Shown here in pieces: positions 19,804-27,565 of a stretch of 64,000 nucleotides of DNA (positions are counted from its first letter, which is position 1; each line of letters opens with the position of its first letter). The DNA comes from JACCSI01 sp963815285 (GTDB lineage Bacteria > Acidobacteriota > Vicinamibacteria > Vicinamibacterales > UBA2999), in the NCBI GenBank assembly GCA_963815285.1, contig CAWFGB010000004.1, positions 62,001 through 126,000 of the forward strand. Direction: 5' to 3'. The position numbers were made by a program, and so were the translations under genes. The notes beneath the pieces are model-generated. The model was not told the DNA's origin and did no database searches. It worked only from the letters and a program-made list of their open reading frames with translations.

Positions 19804-22800
19804 ATGACCCTTCTCGAAATCCTCCGCCCACGGACCTCGCAGAACGCGCAACAACGCGGCTGGCAATACCTGAACCGTGTGCACGGCCTCGCGCATGATG
19901 CGCAAAGCGTCACCGCGGAGGTGCATGGCAGCGAGGTGTATGACGTTGAAATCCGCACGGACAGCCATCACCTGCGCGTCTGGTGCAGCTGTCCGTACTT
20001 TGCCGATCGCTCTAGCGGGTGCAAACACCTCTGGGCGACGGCGGTGCTGGCCACCGAGAACGGATGGCTCACCACCATCCCCGCGCCGATCCGCGTCGTC
20101 ATGGACTTTGCCGGCGGTGAGGAGCTCGAGTTCGGACTGCTCGACGACGAGACTGACATTGCGCTGCTGCCGGCGGCACCGGACCTGACGGCGTCGCCGC
20201 CTCCGGAATGGGCGGTCGCCCTTGCCGCGGTGGTGCCAGCGACCGAGGAGCTGACGCCCGAGGGCTCGGGATCTCAACTGCTCTACGTCTTGACGGTACC
20301 CGTGCGAGCGACTGTGACGGAAGTGCCGCTCACCATCGAGCAGGTAGAGCAGCACGCTAACGGCGTCTGGTCCAGACCGCGGCCGTCCGAACTGACGCTC
20401 GATGAAGTTCCACATCTGCCTGATGCGGACGACCGCTGGGCGCTGTCACTGGTCTACGCCACGAGCGCACATCCGCGCCCGCAGGCCTGGCATCCGTACG
20501 AAGCGCCCGGGCATTCCGCGGGTGTTACCTACTTGAACGGCCCGATGCTCGACGTGCTGTTGCCGCGGCTGTGCCCCACGGGTCGCGTTCGCCTGCGAAC
20601 GGCGCACAGGAATGTCCCGATGGTGGGACCGGCAGAGGAGCCACCACTGCGCTGGGATGCGGGCGAAGCGTGGCGCTTCGTGCTGGTCGTGGACGGCTTT
20701 CCGGCGGCGCCGCCGCATGAACCACACGAAGGACACGAAGGAAAAACCATTCTCGAAGGCGTCGAAGGTCGCCCCGGTGTCGAAGGCGCCAGGAGACCCG
20801 TCGTACCAGAGGCGTATCGCGTCGATGCCGTGCTCGAACGCGACGGCGTTCGTGTCAGCGTGCATCACTTCACGCTGCTGACCGACACCGTCGCCATTCT
20901 CGATCACGTCGCCGGGCGGTTCGATTCGGCGGGCGGTTTTGCGTGGGCCGCGCAACTGCGGGCGCGGGGGGCGCTGGTGATTCCGGCGTATTCGCGTCGC
21001 GCGCTCATCGAATCGCTCGCGCGCTCCGCGGTTGAGCGCGTAGAGCTCCCTGACGCGCTCCGGTGGGAGGAACGCGTCGCATCGCCGCGCTTCGGCGTGA
21101 CCATCGGCCGGCCCGACGAAGAGAGCGGCGTGTGCCTGATGGAGCTGCTCGCCCACTACGACGACACCAGCGCCCCTCTCGGACAGGGCAGCTCGCGACT
21201 GCTGAGCGACGATGGCCGGGTGATGTATCAACGCAACCGCGCTGCCGAGGCGGCGGCGCTCGACACGCTGAGGGACCAGGGCGTCGTCAACGTGGACGCG
21301 CACCTGCGCCGGGGCGCGTCGATTCATTACCGCCGGGTGCCCGCGCTCGTGCGCGCGCTCGTGGACGCCGACTGGCTGGTGCTGGCTGACGGCCTGCGTT
21401 ACCGCGCGCTCGACGCCCCACGGCTGCGTATCAGCTCGGGCATCGATTGGTTCGAGATCAAAACCCTCAACGACGCGGGGACGACGGTCGATCTGCGGGA
21501 CTTGATGGACGCGCTCAAGACTGGGCGCCGAACGGTGACGCTGGGCGACGGCACCGTGGGCATGCTTCCAGAGCAGTGGCTGGCGCGCGTCGCACCGGTG
21601 CTGGCCCTTGGCGAGGCCAACACTTCGGGGATCCGCTTCAAGCCGTCGCAGGTGGCGCTCATCGACGCGCTCCTGGCTGCGCAGCCGCACGTGGACTGGG
21701 ACGAGGGATTCGAACGCGCGCGCGAGGCCATGCGGCGCTTCGAGCGCGTCAGTGCTGAAGACCCGCCCGTCACCTTTCGCGGCGAACTGCGCGACTACCA
21801 GCGCGAGTCGCTCGGCTGGATGCGCTTTCTGCGCGACTTCGGTTTTGGCGGCTGCCTGGCAGACGACATGGGACTCGGCAAGACGGTGATGGTGCTGGCG
21901 ATGCTCGAAGCCCGCCGCAACGATCCCACGAGGCCAAGCAAACCGTCGCTCGTCGTCATGCCCCGTTCGCTGATTTTCAACTGGACCAGCGAAGCCGCCC
22001 GCTTTGCGCCCCTGCTTCGCATCATGGACTTCGCGCACGCCGAACGGCACGGCGCCATCGACGCGATGGCCGACGCCGATCTCGTGCTCATCACATACGG
22101 CACGCTGCGCCGCGACATCGCGGCGCTGCAGCACCAGGCCTTCGACTACGTCGTCCTCGACGAGGCGCAGGCGATCAAGAACGCCGGCACCGCCACCGCG
22201 AAGGCCGTGCGCCTGCTTCGAGCGGACCACCGGCTGGCGCTCACCGGCACGCCGATCGAAAACCATCTGGGAGAGCTGTACAGCCTGTTCGAGTTTCTCA
22301 ACCCGGGCCTGCTCGGCAGCGGCCGCGTGCTCGACGCGCGTCGGCTCGCGGGGGGCGCCGATTCCCCGGGCTACATGGCGCGGCTTGCGACGGGGCTGCG
22401 GCCCTTTTTTCTGCGCCGCACGAAGGAACACGTGACGCCGGAGCTGCCGGCGCGCACCGAAGAGACGCTGTACTGCGAGCTCGAAGGCGAACAGCAGCGG
22501 ACCTACGAGCAGTTGCGCCAGCATTACCGGTTGACGCTGCTCAAGAAAATTGATCGTGATGGGCTGGTGAAGTCCCGCTTCGAGATTCTCGAGGCGCTGC
22601 TGCGGCTGCGTCAGGCGGCGTGTCACATCGGGCTGCTGCCGGGCAGGGTCGAAGGTGATTCCGCCAAATTCGATCTGCTGTTGCCGCGGCTCGGCGAGCT
22701 CATCGCCGAAGGACGCAAGGCGTTGGTGTTTTCGCAGTTCACCAGCCTGCTGACGCTGCTGCGGCAGCGGCTCGACGCCGAGAAGGTCAGCTACGAGTAT

Positions 22801-23166
22801 CTGGACGGCAAGACGCGCGATCGCGAGGCGCACGTCGCGCGCTTTCAGGACGATCCCTCGTGCTCGCTCTTTCTGCTCAGCCTGAAGGCGGGCGGGGTTG
22901 GCCTGAACCTGACCGCGGCGGAGTACGTGTTCCTGCTCGATCCGTGGTGGAATCCCGCCGTCGAGATGCAGGCGATCGATCGCACCCATCGCATCGGTCA
23001 GCTGAAGCCAGTGTTTGCGTATCGGCTGGTGTCGCGCGAAACCGTGGAGGAGCGGATTCTCGAACTGCAGTCGCACAAGCGCGCGCTGGCAGATGCGATT
23101 CTCGATGCTGGCACGGCCGGGCTGCGCGGACTCCAGCGCGAGGATCTCGAGCAGTTGCTTGCGTAG
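19804..23166 (+). CDS. SNF2-family helicase with N-terminal SWIM zinc finger
   Basis: 1,120 residues, intact. A SWIM zinc finger (CSCPYFADRSSGCKHLW, residues about 59-75) precedes a long middle region and the two SNF2 RecA lobes. Walker A is GLGKT near residue 690, Walker B is DEAQ near 785, followed by LTGTPIENHLGELYSLFEFL. Lobe two contains FSQFTSLLTLLRQRL, LKAGGVGLNLTAAEYVFLLD and RTHRIGQLKPVFAYRLV. This is the RapA-like bacterial SNF2 type, a DNA translocase or remodeller of unknown target. ATG 19804 is preferred over the adjacent TTG. Residues about 305-334 are a low-complexity HEGHEGK/GVEG insert encoded by short repeats. Confidence 0.93.
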   Translation: MTLLEILRPRTSQNAQQRGWQYLNRVHGLAHDAQSVTAEVHGSEVYDVEIRTDSHHLRVWCSCPYFADRSSGCKHLWATAVLATENGWLTTIPAPIRVVMDFAGGEELEFGLLDDETDIALLPAAPDLTASPPPEWAVALAAVVPATEELTPEGSGSQLLYVLTVPVRATVTEVPLTIEQVEQHANGVWSRPRPSELTLDEVPHLPDADDRWALSLVYATSAHPRPQAWHPYEAPGHSAGVTYLNGPMLDVLLPRLCPTGRVRLRTAHRNVPMVGPAEEPPLRWDAGEAWRFVLVVDGFPAAPPHEPHEGHEGKTILEGVEGRPGVEGARRPVVPEAYRVDAVLERDGVRVSVHHFTLLTDTVAILDHVAGRFDSAGGFAWAAQLRARGALVIPAYSRRALIESLARSAVERVELPDALRWEERVASPRFGVTIGRPDEESGVCLMELLAHYDDTSAPLGQGSSRLLSDDGRVMYQRNRAAEAAALDTLRDQGVVNVDAHLRRGASIHYRRVPALVRALVDADWLVLADGLRYRALDAPRLRISSGIDWFEIKTLNDAGTTVDLRDLMDALKTGRRTVTLGDGTVGMLPEQWLARVAPVLALGEANTSGIRFKPSQVALIDALLAAQPHVDWDEGFERAREAMRRFERVSAEDPPVTFRGELRDYQRESLGWMRFLRDFGFGGCLADDMGLGKTVMVLAMLEARRNDPTRPSKPSLVVMPRSLIFNWTSEAARFAPLLRIMDFAHAERHGAIDAMADADLVLITYGTLRRDIAALQHQAFDYVVLDEAQAIKNAGTATAKAVRLLRADHRLALTGTPIENHLGELYSLFEFLNPGLLGSGRVLDARRLAGGADSPGYMARLATGLRPFFLRRTKEHVTPELPARTEETLYCELEGEQQRTYEQLRQHYRLTLLKKIDRDGLVKSRFEILEALLRLRQAACHIGLLPGRVEGDSAKFDLLLPRLGELIAEGRKALVFSQFTSLLTLLRQRLDAEKVSYEYLDGKTRDREAHVARFQDDPSCSLFLLSLKAGGVGLNLTAAEYVFLLDPWWNPAVEMQAIDRTHRIGQLKPVFAYRLVSRETVEERILELQSHKRALADAILDAGTAGLRGLQREDLEQLLA
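20718..20806 (+). repeat. In-frame CACGAAGGA-type repeat inside the SNF2 gene
   Basis: Tandem CACACGAAGGACACGAAGGA followed by GTCGAAGG units. The same family fills the intergenic region at 35880-35950. In the protein it adds an HEGHEG / EGVEG tract and keeps the frame. Confidence 0.75.
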
Positions 23167-23316
23167 AGGGCGTCCCGACGCTGGCGCCCTGAGGCCCGCC
23201 ACCTTTGCGCACAAGGCCGACGGCCGGATCGACCGGTCGAGCGCCGGAATCCGCCGTTCGATCCTTCCCGTGAACGGCGGCGCGCCCGCTCCGTCTAACC
23301 ATGCCAGGAGAAAGAC

Positions 23317-23773
23317 ATGACGAAATCGATCAGTCTGTACGCTTGCTGGGCTTGCAGTCGCCACGCTTGTGTTCAACACCGGCGGGGCGCGCGCGGAGCA
23401 GACGAAGCCCACCACCGACGCCGCCGGCGTCAACGTCACCGTGAAGTACACCGGCGCGGGCACGGTGGATGCGAATCGACGCATCTGGGTGTGGCTCTTC
23501 GACAACCCCAACATCGGTCCGGAATCGATTCCAATCGGTGAGCAGTCGATCTCGAAAAACGGCGGGACCGCGTCCTTCTCGACCGCCTCCGGGGAGGTCT
23601 ACATCGCGGTGGCGTATGACGAGAAGGGCGGGTTCATGGGACAAGCGCCGCCGCCGTCGGGTTCGCCCGTCATGTTGTATGGGATGAACGGGACAGATCC
23701 GCCACAGCCGGTCACGCCTGGAGACAAGGGCAAAGTCACCGTCACGTTCGACGACAGTCAGCGCATGCCGTAG
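23317..23773 (+). CDS. Small secreted protein, family not recognised (one frameshift)
   Basis: About 152 residues if repaired. ATG 23317 is preceded by AGGAGA; the first codons (MTKSISL) join after a one-base shift near 23340 to TLAGLAVATLVFNTGGARA, a good signal peptide. The mature part is beta-rich (VNVTVKYTGAGTVDANRRIW, WLFDNPNIGPESIPIG, GEVYIAVAYDEKGGFMGQAP), suggesting a small Ig- or transthyretin-like secreted domain. The TAG at 23771-23773 is followed 6 bp later by a repeat array. Confidence 0.65.
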
Positions 23774-23778
23774 TCGAC

Positions 23779-23900
23779 CGGTTGCGGCCGGGTGCGGCCG
23801 GGTGCGGCTGGGTGCGGCTGGGTGCGGCCGGGTGCACAAGGTGCGGCTAGGTGCAGTCGGGTGCGCAAGGTGCGGGCCGAGTGCGGTTGGGTGCGAACGG
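23779..23900 (+). repeat. 10-bp repeat array GGTGCGGCYG, about 12 copies
   Basis: Nearly regular units, with a few 9-11 bp variants such as GGTGCACAA and GGTGCAGTCG towards the right end. Paired with the inverted array at 24121-24190. Confidence 0.9.
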
Positions 23901-24120
23901 GACACGGCGGCAGTGTGTTTGACAGCGATTGTCTGAGCCTCGCGAGGAGCACAGAAAAGTGTGCACGGATCTCCTCAGAGCGATTGAGATCGGACCCGAC
24001 GCGCTGGTGCGTTTTTCGTTGGCGGAGGGGCGGATTCTCCGTGAGTCGAAGTCAAATCCGGAGGAAATGCTCTGCGCGCGGGTCACCACCAGCTCTCGAC
24101 GGGCTGAGTGCGAGGTGCGG
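23901..24120. other. 220-bp spacer between inverted repeat arrays, no gene recognised
   Basis: A short plus-strand frame reads HRKVCTDLLRAIEIGPDALV with no credible start or Shine-Dalgarno. Nothing else is supported. The inverted arrays on each side could pair, making this the loop of a large stem-loop. Confidence 0.4.
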
Positions 24121-24190
24121 CCAGCACCCGACCGCACCTAGCCGCACCCGGTCGCACCTGGCCGCACCTGGCCGCACCTGGTCGCACCCG
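24121..24190 (-). repeat. 10-bp repeat array (CCGCACCTGG orientation), 7 copies
   Basis: Reverse-complement orientation. It lies 125 bp beyond the P450 stop codon, the only intergenic array of this family not close to a gene end on either side. Confidence 0.9.
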
Positions 24191-24314
24191 ATAGGTCACC
24201 CGGCTTTCTTGGTCGCGGCGACGCATCAATTTCGGGCGGTATCGAATTAATGACGAGGGAGCCACACGGTCTTCCGACAGAATCGACTTACCAGGGGTGT
24301 GCTGACCGTGCTGT

Positions 24315-25745
24315 TCAACGATCCGCGGAAGATCGAGTGACACGCATCTTCATCCCGTGCTTCGAGCGCAGCGTGACGAGCGGCTGAGGAACGATCCGCT
24401 GCGCGGGGTCGAGCTGGAAGTGCCACCGCTGTACGAGCGTGGCCACCGCCAGCACCGCTTCCATCCACGCAAACTGTTCGCCGATGCATTGGCGGGCGCC
24501 GCCACCAAACGGGAAGTAGGCAAACTTCGGCAAGGCGGCTTCAAACGCGGGCGTCCATCGATCGGGCTCGAATCGCTCGGGATGCTCGTAGAAGCGCGCG
24601 TCACGCTGCATCACGAACGGGCTCATGAACAGGATCGACCGCGGCGCAAGCCGATACTCCCCGAGTGGATACTCGTCGATGGCGCGGCGACCGATGATCC
24701 AGGCAGGCGGAAAGAGCCTCATCGCTTCTGTGATGACGCGCCTGGTATATGCGAGTGTCGTGTAATCGCGCGGCGAGGGCGTGCGGCCGCCAAGCACATG
24801 ATCGAGCTCGGCGCGCAGGCGGGCGTCGGCGTCGGCATTCTGGCTGAGAAGGTAGAGGGTCCAGGTCAGCGCGTTGGCGGTCGTCTCGTGGCCGGCGAGG
24901 AGGATGGTCATCGCCTCGTCGCGGATCTCCTCGTCCGATAAGCCCGGTGTCGCAGGAGGCGCAGGTGGTAGAGGTGCACTAGGCGCGCCTGACATTGCGC
25001 TGTCAGACGCGACGACGAAGGCGCCGGGTGTCGCGACATCCGCGGCTTCGATCAGCATCGATAGCAGATCGCCGTGGTCGGCAGCGCTGGCGCGGCGGGC
25101 GGCGATCATCTCGTAGATCAGCGCATCAAGGCGTCGCCTCGCGTCGTGGGCGCGGCGGAGCTTCGGGATGGGCAACTGTTCGAGCAAGTCGGCGCCTGGC
25201 AGCAGGTTGAGCCAGAAGCTCTCGAGCACTTCAGTGACCGCGGCGCCCACTTCGTCCGCGCTCGATTCGACGTCGGTGTCGAAGAGCGTCTTGCCAGCAA
25301 TCGACAGCGTCAGGCGCATCATCTCCCTGGAGATGTCGAGCGTCTCCTCATCGCGCCACCGCGCGGCTGTCCGCGCGGCGTAGTCGATCATCACCTGCCC
25401 GTAGCCAGCGATGCGATCGCGGTGAAACGCCGGCTGCAGCAGCCGGCGATGTCGCAAATGGGTGGCGCCCTCAGCCGTGAGCAGGCCGTTGCCGAGCAGC
25501 TTCTTCGCGCGTTCGAGGCCGCGGCTCTTGGTGAAGTTGCGCTGATGCGTGACGAGCACGTCGCGGATGGCGTCTGGATCGTTGATGAAGTAGCAGCGCT
25601 CGCTGCCAAGCTTGAAAAACGTGATGTCGCCGTACTCGCGCGCAAAGCGCGTGAGCATCTCCAGCGGGTCGCGGCCTGGCCCGACCAGCGCGCCGAAGAT
25701 CGGCAGCCTGGGTCCTGGCGGCAGCGTGGAGCGCGCCTTCGTCAC
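24315..25745 (-). CDS. Cytochrome P450
   Basis: 476 residues, intact, soluble bacterial P450. PPGPRLPIFGALVG near the N-terminus, I-helix AGHETT with preceding DEAMTILL, ExxR in EAMR, the PERFEPDRW meander, and the heme-thiolate motif FGGGARQCIG with Cys420 as fifth iron ligand. It needs a ferredoxin and reductase encoded elsewhere. Residues about 248-266, just before the I helix, are a Pro/Ala-rich loop (SGAPSAPLPPAPPATPG) encoded by a 9-bp version of the local repeat. GTG start at 25745. The substrate cannot be inferred. Downstream of its stop there is no gene for about 540 bp. Confidence 0.93.
   Translation of the reverse strand: MTKARSTLPPGPRLPIFGALVGPGRDPLEMLTRFAREYGDITFFKLGSERCYFINDPDAIRDVLVTHQRNFTKSRGLERAKKLLGNGLLTAEGATHLRHRRLLQPAFHRDRIAGYGQVMIDYAARTAARWRDEETLDISREMMRLTLSIAGKTLFDTDVESSADEVGAAVTEVLESFWLNLLPGADLLEQLPIPKLRRAHDARRRLDALIYEMIAARRASAADHGDLLSMLIEAADVATPGAFVVASDSAMSGAPSAPLPPAPPATPGLSDEEIRDEAMTILLAGHETTANALTWTLYLLSQNADADARLRAELDHVLGGRTPSPRDYTTLAYTRRVITEAMRLFPPAWIIGRRAIDEYPLGEYRLAPRSILFMSPFVMQRDARFYEHPERFEPDRWTPAFEAALPKFAYFPFGGGARQCIGEQFAWMEAVLAVATLVQRWHFQLDPAQRIVPQPLVTLRSKHGMKMRVTRSSADR
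24950..25000 (+). repeat. In-frame GGTGCA/GGCGCA repeat inside the P450 gene
   Basis: Irregular units GGAGGCGCA, GGTGGTAGA, GGTGCACTA and GGCGCGCCT with 9-bp spacing. They encode the APSAPLPP loop before the I helix. Confidence 0.6.
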
Positions 25746-25761
25746 ACCAGACAGCCTACCG

Positions 25762-25799
25762 GAAATGGGGCAGCCCCATTTCGGGGGTTTCCCGGAAAC
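25762..25799. promoter_or_regulatory. Two adjacent perfect palindromes upstream of the P450 gene
   Basis: 25762-25782 is GAAATGGGGC-A-GCCCCATTTC and 25787-25799 is GTTTCC-C-GGAAAC. They lie 17-54 bp upstream of the P450 GTG and 44 bp or more beyond the stop of the pRiA4b-like gene. No T-tract follows on the minus strand, so an operator or REP-like element fits at least as well as a terminator. Confidence 0.45.
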
Positions 25800-25842
25800 G
25801 GACGAAATGTTGGCGGAAAGTGCGGACGACGCGCAGGAAACG

Positions 25843-26586
25843 CTAAAGGGATCGCAATTTCTGCAACAGGCGCTGCGCGTGTGCGACGCCGGCGTCGGTC
25901 AGCGTCACCGACTTGCGCTGCGGATCGCTGTCGATGAGCCCGGCCTCGTGCAGCGCTTCCAACACTTCCACTCGCAGATTCTTCCAGGCCTCACGCGTGC
26001 CGTGGCGCGTCGGGCGCGAGCCGAGCAGCAAGACTGCAAGCGTGAGGTTGGCGAGCAGCTGCTGATCCGCGGTGGCGCGGGCGCCGGCGGGAAACTCTGG
26101 CGTCGCACGCGGGCGCAAGGCCCGGCCGAGGCGTCTGTTCGCGGCGTCAACCGAGAAGGGCTCGAGGTCGCGCGATTCCTGTTGCGGTCCACTGTGTTCA
26201 CCGGCCAGGCAGGTCACGGTCACGGCCTCATCGGTCTCCCCTTCGCCGTCGCCGGTGATGCGCACGCGCCAATCCTCGTCGAAGTCATAAACGTAGGTGA
26301 AGGCGTCCGGGCTTAGCTTCAGCGCCTGCGCGACTGTGATCTCGCGCGCCTCGCCCAGCCAGTCGCTCGTGTCTTCATAGGGCTCATCCTCGTCGAAAAC
26401 CTCGGGCCGTGGGCCGTACTCTCCGGCGCCCACTTCAAAAAGGTGTGGATGAAAGTCGCCCCACCCCATCACGGCCTGAATCGCGTGGTGGAGGTCGTCG
26501 AGACGCAGGTCGGCAGGGACACGCACCACGCGCCAGACCGGAGGTGTGACGGCTTGCAGTTCCAGGCGAAGGTCGAGAACGCGCAC
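25843..26586 (-). CDS. Plasmid pRiA4b ORF-3 family protein fused to DUF6429
   Basis: 247 residues. The N-terminal part is pRiA4b ORF-3-like (LRLELQAVTPPVWRVVRVPA, LDDLHHAIQAVMGWGDFHPH, YVYDFDEDWRV), a family of unknown function spread widely on plasmids and chromosomes. From about residue 170 a DUF6429-like tail appears (LANLTLAVLLLGSRP, WKNLRVEVLEALHEAGLIDS, KSVTLTDAGVAHAQ), which looks like a small winged-helix-type fold. Start ATG 26586. No mobile-element gene lies beside it. Confidence 0.8.
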   Translation of the reverse strand: MRVLDLRLELQAVTPPVWRVVRVPADLRLDDLHHAIQAVMGWGDFHPHLFEVGAGEYGPRPEVFDEDEPYEDTSDWLGEAREITVAQALKLSPDAFTYVYDFDEDWRVRITGDGEGETDEAVTVTCLAGEHSGPQQESRDLEPFSVDAANRRLGRALRPRATPEFPAGARATADQQLLANLTLAVLLLGSRPTRHGTREAWKNLRVEVLEALHEAGLIDSDPQRKSVTLTDAGVAHAQRLLQKLRSL

Positions 26587-26651
26587 TCATGGAGTGTAAG
26601 TCGGCCCGCCGCGTGTGAGCGAGGCCCTACGGCAGCATCCGCATCAAGCGG

Positions 26652-27383
26652 CTATTGGTCGCACGCGAGCGCGTGCGCGGCGCCGTGAATCCGCACAACC
26701 TCGCGCACGTGACGCTCGAGGACGGAGCCGTGCTCCTGCGCCATCAGCGACAACCAGGCGTCGGGATAGCGCGCTTCGTTCGGCACAGGCCGTTCTCCCG
26801 GCGCGCGCAAGCCAGTTTCGCTTTCCACGTATTCGTCGAGTAGTCCGAGCAGGTGGCCGAACTCGTGTGCCGCGGTCGCGCTGTCGGCGTCGCTGCCCCA
26901 GAAACCGGTTCGAGCGGAGTAAGTGGGCGACGTGCCGAGCGCGTGCCACACCCGGCTGGTGTGAGTCTGCCCGGGCTTGACGTCCTCGACGACCACGACG
27001 TGTGCGTCGGGATTCAAGCCGTCCGGGGATCGGCGCAGCGTGAACTGCGCGTTGAACACCACCGCGCGGCCGCAGACAGTGAAGGCGGCGCCGTCATTGC
27101 CGAAATTCCACGTCCGATTGATCCCCTCCTGCCAGCGCGCAAGCAACGCGTCGCTTCCGCCCAGCACGGCGATCGGCACGTTGATGATGATGAGGCCGTC
27201 GTTGATGGTGACGGTCGAGACCGCAGTGGTGCGCGTTCGGAGGGAACCAGCCGAGGCCTCGTGCATCTCCTGCTGCCTCATCGGCGTCTTAAAGGTGGCG
27301 AGCCCCCGGGACGAGGTGTCCTCGGAACCCGACACGGGCAGCAACCCAACCAGTAGCGCGAGCGTCAAGGTCAGCAGCCTCAC
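26652..27383 (-). CDS. Secreted zincin-like metallopeptidase
   Basis: About 243 residues. GTG at 27383 begins a signal peptide (VRLLTLTLALLVGLLPVSG). The HEFGHLLGLLDEY motif (His173, Glu174, His177, with Asp183 as possible third ligand) is the extended zinc-binding signature of metzincin-like peptidases. Upstream are beta-rich segments (VSTVTINDGLIIINVPIAVL, THTSRVWHALGTSPTY). An extracellular protease is likely; no pro-domain or C-terminal sorting domain is obvious. No strong Shine-Dalgarno is seen. Confidence 0.75.
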   Translation of the reverse strand: MRLLTLTLALLVGLLPVSGSEDTSSRGLATFKTPMRQQEMHEASAGSLRTRTTAVSTVTINDGLIIINVPIAVLGGSDALLARWQEGINRTWNFGNDGAAFTVCGRAVVFNAQFTLRRSPDGLNPDAHVVVVEDVKPGQTHTSRVWHALGTSPTYSARTGFWGSDADSATAAHEFGHLLGLLDEYVESETGLRAPGERPVPNEARYPDAWLSLMAQEHGSVLERHVREVVRIHGAAHALACDQ

Positions 27384-27565
27384 AGCTGGAGTGTAGCAGC
27401 GACTGTCGAGGTTGGCTACCAGAAAAACTGTATTAACGAGATGCGGAAGTGATTGGACAAAGGTGAGACCGCGCCAGCACGTGAAGCGCCATTGCCCTCC
27501 AACATGGGCTGACGTCCTCATGCGCGTGCCGCGGCACGAAACTAGCAGGAGCCGAGGGTCGCCTC

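Noticed and set aside
20446..23514. A 1,022-codon open frame antisense to the SNF2 gene
   Set aside because: It is a GC-rich shadow: Arg/His/Gln-rich, no domains, no signal or Shine-Dalgarno, while the plus strand has clear SNF2 motifs.
12121..24190. Repeat arrays as a CRISPR locus
   Set aside because: Units are 10 bp in direct contact with no unique spacers, and no cas gene is present.
25843..26586. Integrated plasmid or mobile element, suggested by the pRiA4b name
   Set aside because: No integrase, transposase, replication gene, tRNA or direct repeats are seen; the family is common on chromosomes.
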